A stretch of 64,000 bases of DNA from Negadavirga shengliensis. GTDB taxonomy: Bacteria > Bacteroidota > Bacteroidia > Cytophagales > Cyclobacteriaceae. Location of the stretch: assembly GCF_042652345.1 (NCBI RefSeq), contig NZ_JBHSJJ010000006.1, positions 124,001 through 188,000 of the forward strand, given 5' to 3'. A program made the position numbers and the translations under genes. Position 1 is the stretch's first letter, and every line of letters begins with the position of its first letter. This document shows positions 16,219 through 25,590 of this stretch, in pieces. The notes beneath the pieces are model-generated. The model made no database searches, had not been told where the DNA came from, and saw only the letters and a program-made list of their open reading frames with translations.

Positions 16219-18978
16219 ATGAATCCTCAAAATCTCTTATCGGTTTTAACGGCCTGTTTATTGACATTCCAGCTCCATGCACAGGCTGACCGTACTGCAT
16301 CCACCTCCGAATTGGCGGATCCTGTGAAAGTCACGACAGTGGAAGGCATTACGGAGTACAGGTTGGAAAACGGGCTTAGATTCCTGCTTTTCCCGGATCC
16401 GACCAAACAGACCATCACGGTGAACATCACCTATTTGGTGGGGTCAAAACATGAAAATTACGGGGAAACCGGCATGGCCCATCTTTTGGAACACCTGGTT
16501 TTCAAGGGCACACCGAAGCATCCGAATATCCCTCAGGAATTGACCGAAAGAGGAGCCAGACCGAATGGGACAACCTGGACGGACAGGACGAATTATTTTG
16601 AGACTTTTTCCGCCACAGAGGATAATCTGAGGTGGGCGCTGGACCTGGAATCGGACCGGATGATCAATTCCTTTATATCAAAGGATGACTTGGACAGCGA
16701 GATGACGGTAGTCAGGAATGAGTTTGAAGCGGGAGAGAACAGCCCATGGAGGGTGCTGTGGCAGAGAATGATGGCAACTGCATTTGAATGGCACAATTAC
16801 GGCAAGTCCACCATAGGCGCCAGGTCGGACATAGAAAACGTGCCCATTGATAGGCTGCAGGCTTTTTATAAAACTTATTATCAGCCGGATAATGCCGTGC
16901 TGGTGGTGGCAGGAAACATCGATGAGGAAAAAACGGTAGCGTTGGTCAATGAATATTTCGGTCCTATCCCCCGGCCTGAGAGGGAATTGACTAAATTTTA
17001 TACACGCGACCCCGATCAGGATGGGGAACGGATGGTTACCGTAAGGAGGGTAGGGGATACCCAATTTGTAGGAGTGGGATACAAGACCCCTGCTGCTTCC
17101 CACGAAGATGCGGCAGCGGTGGATGTTTTGCGACAGATCCTTGGCGATACGCCCTCAGGAAGGTTATACAAAGCACTGGTAGATACCAAACTGGCATCAA
17201 CCACCTTTGCTTACAATTTTCAATGGAAAGACCCTGGGATATTGTTGGCTTTTGCGGAAATGTCAAAAGAACATGCCCTGGATGACGCCCGTGCCGCGAT
17301 GCTTCAAGCCTTTGACGAACTCCAGGAAAACCCGCCCACAGACGAAGAAATTGAAAGGGCAAAAACCGCCATACTGAAACAGATAGAGCTTTCCTTTAAT
17401 TCTTCCGAAAGGATTGGGCTCCAACTCAGCGAATACATCGGATCAGGCGACTGGCGGCTGTTGTTTATCAACCGGGACCGGATCAGGGACGTCACCAAAG
17501 AAGACATCCAACGGGCAGTGGCACAGTATATCAAAAGGGACAACAGGACCATAGGCATGTTTGTACCTGTGGAGAAACCCGACAGAACCAAAATTCCTGA
17601 CCCGGTGGACATTAACTTGTTGGTGGACAATTACAAAGGGGGCGAGGGGATCGCCATGGGAGAGGCCTTCGATCCGTCTCCTGACAACATCAACCAATTA
17701 ACGGAAACAGGGTCTTTACAGAACGGGATGCAACTGGCACTGCTGCCTAAAAAGACAAGGGGGAAATCCGTTAATTTTAACATCACGCTTCGTTTCGGGG
17801 ATGAGGAGAATTTAATGCATCAAGGCAGGGCGGGAGAATACGTGGCCCAGCTTCTCAACAGGGGCACTTCAACAAAAACCCGGGAAGAAATCAAGGACAG
17901 CTTTGATAGGCTCAAGGCCAACGTAAATTTTTACGGCGGTGCCAGTTCGCTCACAGTTACGGGGGAGACGGTCCATGAAAATCTTCCGGAAGTACTGCAA
18001 TTGGTAAAAGAGGTTTTGCATGATCCTGTTTTTCCTGAGAATGAGTTTGAAAAACTGGTGTCGGAAAATGTTACCCGCATTGAGTCCCAGATGAGCGAAC
18101 CCACGGCGATTGCTTCCAGGAGGATGAGCATTTATACCAACCCTTACCCGAAAGGAGATCCCAGGTATGCGGAGACCTTTGAGGAAAGCCTGGAAGGACA
18201 CCGAAATGTAAAGTTGGAGGATGTAAAGGCCTTTTATAAGAAATTTTATGGAGCAAATCACGGTACCTTGGCCATTGTCGGGGACTTTGATGAGGGAAAA
18301 ATAAAACCGCTGCTGACGGACATGTTCGGCAATTGGAACAGCCCGAGCAGTTACAGCAGGCTGGTAGGCAAGATCAAAGCCGTAGAAATCCTCCATGAGC
18401 AGATGGAAACACCGGATAAGGCCAATGCCTTCTTCCTTGCCCTTCAGCAAATGCCGTTGATAGATACCCATGAGGATTATCCCGCATTGGTTTTGGGTAA
18501 TTTCATGTTGGGAGGAGGGTTTTTAAATTCCCGCCTGGCCACAAGGATCAGGCAAAAAGACGGGTTGAGTTATGGTGTGGGATCGGGTTTCAACGCAAGC
18601 TCTCTGGATACCATAGGCACTTTTCAGGCTTATGCCATCTATGCACCGGAAAATGCCGAAAAATTGGAACAGGCTTTCAGGGAGGAAATGGAAAAGGCGC
18701 TTAACGAGGGATTCACGGATGAAGAAGTGGCCGCGGCAAAGAGCGGCTGGTTGCAGACCAGGTCCGTAAACCGGTCTCAGGATAACTACCTGTCATCTGT
18801 TCTGAACAACTACCTGTTTCTAAAAAGAGATATGGGTTGGGAAAAAGGCCTCGAGGAAAAAGTAAATGCACTTACAGCCGCCGAGATCAACCAAGCCATG
18901 AAAAAACACATCCATTTGGATAAAATTTCCATGATAAAAGCCGGGGATTTTGCCAAGCTGCAGGCTGCTGAGAAGTAG
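16219..18978 (+). CDS. Secreted M16-family zinc metalloprotease (two-domain, pitrilysin-like)
   Basis: 919 aa with a signal peptide ending LHAQA. The N-terminal M16 domain has the inverted zinc motif HLLEH (residues 88-92) and a downstream acidic segment RNEFEAGENSP that supplies the distal zinc ligand. The C-terminal M16 domain begins near residue 500, lacks HxxEH as usual for the inactive half, and contains LATRIRQKDGLSYG, typical of the family. Such proteins degrade oligopeptides in the periplasm. Full length, no defects seen. Confidence 0.93.
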   Translation: MNPQNLLSVLTACLLTFQLHAQADRTASTSELADPVKVTTVEGITEYRLENGLRFLLFPDPTKQTITVNITYLVGSKHENYGETGMAHLLEHLVFKGTPKHPNIPQELTERGARPNGTTWTDRTNYFETFSATEDNLRWALDLESDRMINSFISKDDLDSEMTVVRNEFEAGENSPWRVLWQRMMATAFEWHNYGKSTIGARSDIENVPIDRLQAFYKTYYQPDNAVLVVAGNIDEEKTVALVNEYFGPIPRPERELTKFYTRDPDQDGERMVTVRRVGDTQFVGVGYKTPAASHEDAAAVDVLRQILGDTPSGRLYKALVDTKLASTTFAYNFQWKDPGILLAFAEMSKEHALDDARAAMLQAFDELQENPPTDEEIERAKTAILKQIELSFNSSERIGLQLSEYIGSGDWRLLFINRDRIRDVTKEDIQRAVAQYIKRDNRTIGMFVPVEKPDRTKIPDPVDINLLVDNYKGGEGIAMGEAFDPSPDNINQLTETGSLQNGMQLALLPKKTRGKSVNFNITLRFGDEENLMHQGRAGEYVAQLLNRGTSTKTREEIKDSFDRLKANVNFYGGASSLTVTGETVHENLPEVLQLVKEVLHDPVFPENEFEKLVSENVTRIESQMSEPTAIASRRMSIYTNPYPKGDPRYAETFEESLEGHRNVKLEDVKAFYKKFYGANHGTLAIVGDFDEGKIKPLLTDMFGNWNSPSSYSRLVGKIKAVEILHEQMETPDKANAFFLALQQMPLIDTHEDYPALVLGNFMLGGGFLNSRLATRIRQKDGLSYGVGSGFNASSLDTIGTFQAYAIYAPENAEKLEQAFREEMEKALNEGFTDEEVAAAKSGWLQTRSVNRSQDNYLSSVLNNYLFLKRDMGWEKGLEEKVNALTAAEINQAMKKHIHLDKISMIKAGDFAKLQAAEK

Positions 18979-19101
18979 AGGAGCTGGAAGTTTGAAATGA
19001 ACGTTGTGAACGAGGAAGTCCGGGGCCGCCTGCGCCGCTTCCAAAGTGGAGGTGATACACCAATTTGGCACAGATCGGCCTAATATCAGAACAGCGGGTT
19101 C

Positions 19102-19135
19102 AAAATCAGCCTGATGAGCATATCGGGCTGATTTT
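19102..19135. terminator. Bidirectional terminator between convergent genes
   Basis: AAAATCAGCC (19102-19111) pairs perfectly with GGCTGATTTT (19126-19135) around a 14-base loop; A on one side and T on the other suit both directions. It touches the end of the minus-strand propeller gene. Confidence 0.75.
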
Positions 19136-20330
19136 AATCCTGTTCCTTAGAAAATTCATATATATCAAACCTTATAAAATCCTCCTCTTTATTGAGTTCT
19201 GGTTGTACCAAAAGACGGTTATTGGGCAAACCCATGATGATGTTTGCATTTTGGGGAACGGACAGATCTGAAGTCAGTTGTCGATTCTGGTCAAATAGAA
19301 TCAGTTTGTGGTAATCGGGATCGGCAAGATGAAAATAACCGGGATCCTCTGTTTTCTTTCGTTCATAGGTCCCATAAGGAATGCCCCTGATATATTCCAG
19401 GGCCATCAGTCCATTGCCGAGGTTATGAATTTTATGGTTTTTAGAGCCCAGAGGTGTTCCATTGAATGAAGGCAGATTCTGGGCCTTTACGGGAAAGGTC
19501 TTTAAGCTGTTAAAGTCATCATGGTTGATGGCTATCCTTGATACCAGCTCATTACTATTTAGGTCATATACCGTGATTTCATTATCCAACGTAGCGGTCA
19601 GGTATAGTCTGGAATCTTTTCTGTTCACAATGTAGATGGGATTGTATAATCCTCCCACCGATTTGTCGAGATCATCATGGATGGACCTTTGAGAAATGGC
19701 CCCCAATTCATAGAAGCTATCTTCATTTGGGTGGTATACTTCTATCAAATGGTTTTCCCTAAAATCCCTATCCTTCCAATCAAAATGCCTGCCTATTCCT
19801 GAAAGGTTGGTGATAAAGGACAATCCGGACTTGGAATTGTTTTTGAAGAAATAAGAAAAAACTTCCGCCCTGTCATATAGCCTAATGGAAAAGCTGGGTT
19901 CATAGTATACTCGCTCCTTCAGGCTGAGGTTATGATCATAAAGTAGAAGCTGATTGCTGGTCAGTGCCCATATTTCCCTTTCATCCGAAAAGCCCAGAGA
20001 AATCAATCCCGAGGTATATTCTTCGGGGCCTTCTCCTTCCCTGTTTTTATGGACCACAATATCCCCATCTTCATTGAACACCCCAATTTCCATCCCCTCG
20101 GAAAACCTGTTGATATATCCTAGATAAAGCCCTTCATGAGGAGAGTAATCAAGTAACCCTACGGGATATAACGAGTTTATTTTCAGTTCTTTTACTTTTT
20201 TCAGTTGATAATGGGCAAAGGTGTTTTCCGAATAATCATCTTTTGACCATGTGCATTTAACTGAGCTTAACAGTGCCAAAACAATCAAGAAACCAGGCAA
20301 AACATTTTTTATAGAAAATTTAATCATCAT
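19134..20330 (-). CDS. Six-bladed beta-propeller lipoprotein-like protein (BF3164-like/TolB-like)
   Basis: 398 aa. The N-terminus is a signal sequence with a cysteine at position 26 (SSVKC); the lysine before it makes the lipobox atypical. The body has the look of the Bacteroidota six-bladed propeller group: EGLYLGY, GDIVVHKNREGEGPEEY and DNEITVYDLNSNELVS are blade-like turns. The phrase GEGPEEY resembles the conserved start of this family. Function of the family is unknown; surface or periplasmic binding is likely. It lies at the edge of the island of related propeller genes on the other strand, separated by a 690-base spacer. Confidence 0.72.
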   Translation of the reverse strand: MMIKFSIKNVLPGFLIVLALLSSVKCTWSKDDYSENTFAHYQLKKVKELKINSLYPVGLLDYSPHEGLYLGYINRFSEGMEIGVFNEDGDIVVHKNREGEGPEEYTSGLISLGFSDEREIWALTSNQLLLYDHNLSLKERVYYEPSFSIRLYDRAEVFSYFFKNNSKSGLSFITNLSGIGRHFDWKDRDFRENHLIEVYHPNEDSFYELGAISQRSIHDDLDKSVGGLYNPIYIVNRKDSRLYLTATLDNEITVYDLNSNELVSRIAINHDDFNSLKTFPVKAQNLPSFNGTPLGSKNHKIHNLGNGLMALEYIRGIPYGTYERKKTEDPGYFHLADPDYHKLILFDQNRQLTSDLSVPQNANIIMGLPNNRLLVQPELNKEEDFIRFDIYEFSKEQD

Positions 20331-20591
20331 GAAGCTTAGTTGGTTGAATGGTCAAGAAATGAATGTGGTGTTTTGGCCAATTTGACTTGGCCTCTGAATA
20401 AAGGTACTAATTTTATAAGATTTACAAAAGTAGGATTGGAACGGTGGCTGTCCGGTTTAGCCAATACCGGTTCCGTCGACAATCATGAAGACACGGGCTA
20501 TCTCCGAAAGTTTAGACTTTATCATTTTGTACTATTGCAAGAGACTTAGGTCGATCAGAATTTTTATCGGTTGACAGTAATTTTTTAATTG

Positions 20592-20661
20592 TTTCCTAAA
20601 ATCCGCAGGATTTTAGGAAATGGAAAATCCATTCCTTAATTGTCATTGGTTAGTGACAATT
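20592..20661. repeat. Three consecutive hairpins
   Basis: Stem 1: TTTCCTAAAATCC (20592-20604) and its exact reverse complement (20608-20620) with loop GCA. Stem 2: AATGGA / TCCATT around AAA. Stem 3: AATTGTCA / TGACAATT around 8 bases. This is dense secondary structure, perhaps a mobile-element end or a regulatory RNA. Confidence 0.5.
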
Positions 20662-20894
20662 GTTTATGATTTTTGTAATCGGGAAATGACAAAAATAGAG
20701 ATGTTTTATGTGATTGATATCGGTTATGGGGCGAAGATACCTTTATGACTTTTGGCTTTTTATATTAAGTTAACAGGGCTGTGCGCAATAGTTGGATTAT
20801 CAGTCGGACTTTTTGGGACTTTCCTGGCGATAAACATTTTTCAGGTTCATTGGAACAATTGATAGGCCTTCCCTGTATAGGGACAGTTTCACAA

Positions 20895-20916
20895 ATCCCT
20901 CAAATCGTTGAGGGAT
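20895..20916. repeat. Hairpin upstream of the broken propeller gene
   Basis: ATCCCTCAA (20895-20903), loop ATCG, TTGAGGGAT (20908-20916): a perfect 9-bp stem about 100 bases before the gene. No run of T follows. Confidence 0.45.
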
Positions 20917-21018
20917 GGCCATTTTGTGTTGATCGGAAAAAAATAAACTAAAAAATATAGGAAAAGGTTAGGATGATTAAATGTAAACTATTAATTTAAT
21001 AGATGTAAATACCAGCCT

Positions 21019-22288
21019 ATGACACTCCTTTCCAAAACCGGTTTTACATATAAAGGTTGGCGGGTTGGTAATCCAACGCCCCAGAAAGAATTTTTATGTC
21101 GCTGCGTTTTGCTGTTGTTATTGTTCTCCTGCGGTTCGGGAGAAAATGTTAAAGAGGGTTCGGAAGCTGTTTCTTTTGCTAAGGCCGTTTCGTTTGAAAA
21201 GCTGGATAGTATTAAGATTGACTATCTAGGCAACCCCACGGTTCATGATCTGGACCCGGTATCCCGGACGGTATTGTTTATGGAGCACAAGGAGTCTTCC
21301 CAACTGATTGCTGTGGCCAATTTCGAAGGAGAGGTGCTTTACAGTTTTACCAAATGGGGAGATTTGCCCGATAGCTACGGAAATTTAATGGCACCACTGA
21401 AAATCATCGGAAGCGATACATTCATGGCATATGGATCGAGGGGATTTTTCACGTATACATTTGACGGGAAGCTTCAATCCATCGTAAAACATGCGAATAG
21501 CCAGTATCGGGGATTCAACCGGATTGGACTTGGGGTCGGGATGGAACCGTTGGGAGATGGATACCTCTACCACAATGGGAATGATGGTAAAAGAATGCCC
21601 AATGGCACCGAAGATTATTCGCAGCTAATGCCATTGATTTTTCTCTATCCCAGTATAGGGGAAACCACACCCGTTCTTCATTTTTCCGGAATCCAGTATT
21701 TTTTCCAGGGGCAACTTTTTTTTCAACGCTGCCTGGGATCCTGCTTTTACCATAATGGATGGCAAAATTGCTGTGGTTTTCGGTTTAGAGCCGACAGTAT
21801 ACGTCTTTGACGGGTCCGAACCTCATTCGTTGCTTGGTGAATTACCGCTTGATTTACCCGATTATCGATATTTTAAAGGAACAGACAGGTATTCTTCCGA
21901 TGTGAGGTTTTCTGGTCATTCAAGAACCTCTGGGAAAATCCAGAATATCAAAATGGTAGATGGCTATATCTTCATTGCCTATTTTCCGGGACTTGATGGT
22001 CCGGATACGGAAGATTCCTTTGTCAATAAATCACCGGAAGAAGCGGTAAAGTTCTGGAAGCGGATGCGTAAAAAATACCTTCACCGGTTGGCCGTTTTTG
22101 ATTCCGTTGGAAATAGAATGGCCGACACTGTGCTCGATGGTTTGCTGCACGGCAGCATGGTCATCCGAAACGGAGAACTCTGGATGCTGGAAAAGCCGGA
22201 CGAAGACGTGGAGCAGGATTATTTTAGGTTGTTTAGGGTGGGATTGAAAAGAGAAGACGTTGACGAGGGAGGCAAGTTTGTAGATTGA
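21019..22288 (+). pseudogene. DUF4221-like propeller lipoprotein, split by a T-run frameshift
   Basis: Two overlapping frames (21019-21810 and 21755-22288) make one protein of about 420 residues if the T8 run at 21716-21723 is read as T7. The joined reading then passes through QLFFNAAWDPAFTIMDG, which matches FRNAWDP in the related fragment at 28084-28644. The N-terminus is also odd. A lipoprotein signal LLLLLFSCGSG is present but has a 25-residue hydrophilic leader. If the T4 at 21107-21110 were T3, the ATG at 21096 would give MSLRLLLLLFSCGSG, an ideal lipoprotein start. So one or two extra T may be present. This could be a decaying gene, slippage-based on/off switching, or sequencing error. 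C-terminal blades include LWMLEKPDEDVEQDYF. Confidence 0.72.
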
Positions 22289-22380
22289 AAAATAAATTCC
22301 CTGAAAAGCACAGGTTCTCAGAACTAGTAGAAAAAATCTAATAATAGGTTAAGAATGGTATAACTAAATGCCAAATCAGT

Positions 22381-23898
22381 ATGCAACGTATTCACTGTAA
22401 TTCAAAAAAAAATAACGCCTATCGTTATATATTTCTCTTGAATGTTCTCATTGCTTTACAAAGCGGATGTATTTCTAAAACTGAAAAGCAGGACAAGGAA
22501 AAACAGCCACTGAAAGGTGTTGTTTTAAAATTTAAAAATATTGGAGAAAATACCAGAAAATATGTTTCTCATCGGTCAGGCCCTTATATCCAATCCGGCA
22601 TTTGTGATCTGGCTTATACAGACCGCCTGCGACAAACGGAAAAGATATGTCTGGAGGATTCTATCCATTTGAATATAGAGACCGGAAGGAACATGCTAAA
22701 TGTTGACTTTAGTTTTCAGGTACTTGACCAAATCGGCTTTCTCTTGATGGCGGGTGATTCTATTGAGGTGGATTACAGGGAAAATTTTCCGTATTTAAAG
22801 GTGACAAACAGGGAGTATAATGATATTGAATTGAATTTTGAAGGTTATTTCTTTGACCGTTTACAACGGAATGGTAATTCCGCGACAGGATATTTGAATT
22901 CCGGATATGTGGTTCTTCAAACATTAACGGGAGGGAAAAATGTTCCAAGCATCGATTCCTTACAGCACCTTGCCAAAGATGAATCCAAACTTTATTTTCA
23001 CTTACTGGACAGTCTCATAGATAGGGATTACATATCCCAAGACTATTTCGATTTTTATTCGAACCGAAGGCGATTTTTTGATCTTTCTATGGAATCGGAT
23101 AAAACAGATGATACCGAACTTGTGTCCAAATATCATTCGAGATTCGATGATAATTTACTGGATTTTTATTTTTACCAATCGGCGCTGGAAAGGTTCATTT
23201 ATAGGTACGGCAAAATAAAGAATGTGAAAATGATCCGATCTTCAAATGGGTCTAATCCCGACTACCGGGAGCTTTTTGACTTAATAACTAAGGAAAACGA
23301 TATCCCAGAATTAACCCATAAAGCAATACTTAATAAAACCTTAGTAAATGTTATCCGTAATTTTCCATCAGATGATATTAAAACTTACGTGGCCAAGTAC
23401 ATGGAACTTACCTCGGATACCTTATTCCATGATTTTTTGGTTTCTAAATATAATTTGGATTTTGACACGAGCCATGAGTTGAAACTTACTTCGCTGAGTT
23501 CCATAGCCTCCGACTTTAAGTCGCATTTAGAAACTCAAAAAGGGAAGCTGGTTTATGTTGACTTCTGGGCAAGTTGGTGTGCTCCCTGTATCCGGGCACT
23601 TCCTGCCTCAAAAGTGCTTCATAAAGAATTTAAAGAAAATGTTGCTTTTGTTTATTTATCTATAGACGAGAACGAGGAGGCTTGGCGCAAGGCGGTTGAA
23701 AAATATGAGTTGGATGACCCTTCTGGAAGTTTCTTAATAACTAATTCCAAGGTATCAGCATTGTTAGAGGATATACAGCTGGAATCCATTCCAAGATACC
23801 TGTTATATGACATAGAGGGCAACCTGGTTCATAAAAATGCTCCGGGACCGGATTCTGAGGAAATCAGGATATTGTTTGATAAATATTTGGGAAAGTAG
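22381..23898 (+). CDS. TlpA-like thioredoxin-domain lipoprotein
   Basis: 505 aa. Lipobox ALQSGC (C30) after a hydrophobic core. About 360 residues of uncharacterised, mostly helical region follow, as in many Bacteroidota TlpA/ResA-like proteins with a DUF4369-like N-terminal part. The C-terminal thioredoxin fold begins near residue 380 with the active site WCAPC (about 398-402) in DFWASWCAPC. The cis-proline side segment ESIPRYLLYD is also present. A periplasmic thiol-disulfide role is expected. Visibly A/T-rich compared with the genes outside the island. It sits between two members of the propeller family. Confidence 0.85.
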   Translation: MQRIHCNSKKNNAYRYIFLLNVLIALQSGCISKTEKQDKEKQPLKGVVLKFKNIGENTRKYVSHRSGPYIQSGICDLAYTDRLRQTEKICLEDSIHLNIETGRNMLNVDFSFQVLDQIGFLLMAGDSIEVDYRENFPYLKVTNREYNDIELNFEGYFFDRLQRNGNSATGYLNSGYVVLQTLTGGKNVPSIDSLQHLAKDESKLYFHLLDSLIDRDYISQDYFDFYSNRRRFFDLSMESDKTDDTELVSKYHSRFDDNLLDFYFYQSALERFIYRYGKIKNVKMIRSSNGSNPDYRELFDLITKENDIPELTHKAILNKTLVNVIRNFPSDDIKTYVAKYMELTSDTLFHDFLVSKYNLDFDTSHELKLTSLSSIASDFKSHLETQKGKLVYVDFWASWCAPCIRALPASKVLHKEFKENVAFVYLSIDENEEAWRKAVEKYELDDPSGSFLITNSKVSALLEDIQLESIPRYLLYDIEGNLVHKNAPGPDSEEIRILFDKYLGK

Positions 23899-24019
23899 CC
23901 ATCTATTGTTGCTTTGCAGAATAAGGCAAAGGTATTTGATTGTATTTTAATTTCGGACGTATTTATCATCATGCTGATATGTGAAGAATTGCATACTTCT
24001 TCGAGACATACGATTCAGG

Positions 24020-24091
24020 ATTCTGGAAAAGCCGGACGAAAACGTGGAGCAGGATTATTTTAGCTTGTTTCGGATGGTGTTGAAAGTGTAG
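24020..24091 (+). pseudogene. C-terminal fragment of a DUF4221-like propeller gene
   Basis: Codons read ILEKPDENVEQDYFSLFR and end in a stop at 24089. The DNA matches the C-terminal coding part of the broken gene upstream (22187-22250) at 57 of 64 positions by my hand alignment. There is no upstream continuation in any frame, so this is a duplicated tail left after deletion. The rest of the 23899-24186 spacer shows nothing else. Confidence 0.75.
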
Positions 24092-24186
24092 CATATGGCG
24101 AATATGATTAAACTGCATGAATGGGGTAAAAATCGGAAACAGATTCGTATTCAAGAAAATGGTAAACTTCTAGAACTGAAAATCTT

Positions 24187-25320
24187 ATGAGGTATTTTAC
24201 GTTTTTGGCAATTACATGTATTATTCTTTCTTGCCAAGGAAAGAATAATAGTCATGAAGCCTATAATTTATTGTATTCGGTTGACACCATTATCATTGAA
24301 TCCAACACAAGGCTTCTCGATTTGAAAAGAGGTATTTGGATTTCGGATTTAAATGATGAAGAAAGCTCAATTAATTTGTACAACAGTTTTAATCATTCAA
24401 TCGACGATGTGAATCTTGATAGGTTAGAGATTGCATCTAATTTATCATTTGAAATAGAAGGGCCTGATGGAACAGGTGAGCATGTTAATAGTTTTAATTT
24501 ATTAAAAAATGGTTTACTTTTTATTAAATCTTTTAACAAGTCTGCAATATTCAAGACAAATGGCCAATTATTAAAAAAAATTGATTGGATGAATGCAATT
24601 GATACAAAAGGTTTGAAGTATGGAGAAATCCCTAGAAACGAGATGGCTATCGGTAACGGGGAATTAAATATTTTTGGATTAAATTACAATAATAGGAGTA
24701 GAGAAGTTTTCCTAGATGTCTTGTCAGTAGAGAAAAATTTGGTAGAACGATATGATATAGATGCTGAAAAATCCTATCAGAATTTTGTGTTAGCCTATGA
24801 TGATCCAAAGTTTCGTACTTTTTTGGATCCCTATGTTTTTATGTCCTCAGAAAACAACTTAGCAATAATTAGCCATCAATATTCAAATGAGGTATTCGTG
24901 TTTAATTTTGAAGGAAAACTCTTACAAACTGTTCATTATGAGCCTAAAATGACCCCTAAGCGAGCAAGGGATCTCAGCGGAATGAATATTACCTCCAATG
25001 AGCAGATTCAAAATGAGTACCAAAAATTATTGGAACAAGTCAGATTTGGCCCACCGGTTTGGGACAGGTTAAAAAAGCGATATTTGCGCTTATCGGCTAA
25101 AAGAGTTTTCTCGGAAATTCGGAAAGAAGATTCTTTGTTGCCAGAAATAGAAGATGTGACGGTGTATCTGTCCATTTTTGATGAAGCTTTCAACTTAATT
25201 TCTGAATCAGCAATTCCTGAGCTGAATACTGAGTTCGTAAAGTATTTTGCCAAGGATGGAAAGCTCTGGGTGTTTCAAAATTTCTCGGATGAATTGGGGT
25301 TTATCGTGATAGATATTTAA
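24187..25320 (+). CDS. DUF4221-like beta-propeller lipoprotein
   Basis: 377 aa, apparently intact. Signal with lipobox IILSC (C16). The body has blade-like segments (NKSAIFKTNGQLL, EVFVFNFEGKLLQTVHYEP, DGKLWVFQNFSDELGFIVID) and a helical insertion before the last blades (PPVWDRLKKRYLRL), in the same place as FWKRMRKKYLHRL in the broken paralogue at 21019-22288. DUF4221 proteins are frequent in Cyclobacteriaceae and have no known function. The A/T content is high. It is the only member of the plus-strand cluster without an obvious defect. Confidence 0.75.
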   Translation: MRYFTFLAITCIILSCQGKNNSHEAYNLLYSVDTIIIESNTRLLDLKRGIWISDLNDEESSINLYNSFNHSIDDVNLDRLEIASNLSFEIEGPDGTGEHVNSFNLLKNGLLFIKSFNKSAIFKTNGQLLKKIDWMNAIDTKGLKYGEIPRNEMAIGNGELNIFGLNYNNRSREVFLDVLSVEKNLVERYDIDAEKSYQNFVLAYDDPKFRTFLDPYVFMSSENNLAIISHQYSNEVFVFNFEGKLLQTVHYEPKMTPKRARDLSGMNITSNEQIQNEYQKLLEQVRFGPPVWDRLKKRYLRLSAKRVFSEIRKEDSLLPEIEDVTVYLSIFDEAFNLISESAIPELNTEFVKYFAKDGKLWVFQNFSDELGFIVIDI

Positions 25321-25323
25321 ACA

Positions 25324-25428
25324 ATGAAATTTTTGTTCCTTTCATTGGTTTTTAGCTGCCTATGCGGAAATCTATTTTCCCAAACCAAAATTATTTTTGA
25401 AAATCTTTTTCGTGCAATATTTCCTTGA
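25324..25428 (+). pseudogene. Truncated start of a secreted protein
   Basis: ATG three bases after the previous stop; the codons give a clean signal peptide (MKFLFLSLVFSCLCGNLFSQ) and then only 14 more residues before a TGA. Likely the remaining 5' end of a deleted gene; too short to assign. The rest of 25429-25590 shows no gene. Confidence 0.4.
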
Positions 25429-25590
25429 AATCCTGGAGTTCGGGATGAATTTAGGAGAAGGCGGTTTTGATTTTTTGTCCAACAAAGCCAACTGAAACAC
25501 CTAAAAGCCCATTTCTTTCCCGAAACTAATTTCTCCTCCATTATTGCTAACTTTATTTGCTAAAGGACCTCCCCTAAATAAAGCCAGCTA

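Larger units (their letters stand above)
20331..21018. other. Non-coding spacer with several hairpins
   Basis: 688 bases between divergent propeller genes with no supportable gene. It contains three hairpins in a row at 20592-20661 and a fourth at 20895-20916, plus A/T-rich tracts. The only longer open frame (from a TTG at 20340, 69 codons) has no protein-like features. Confidence 0.5.

Noticed and set aside
20340..20549. Small plus-strand open frame from TTG
   Set aside because: It starts within the leader of the divergent gene and has no protein-like features.
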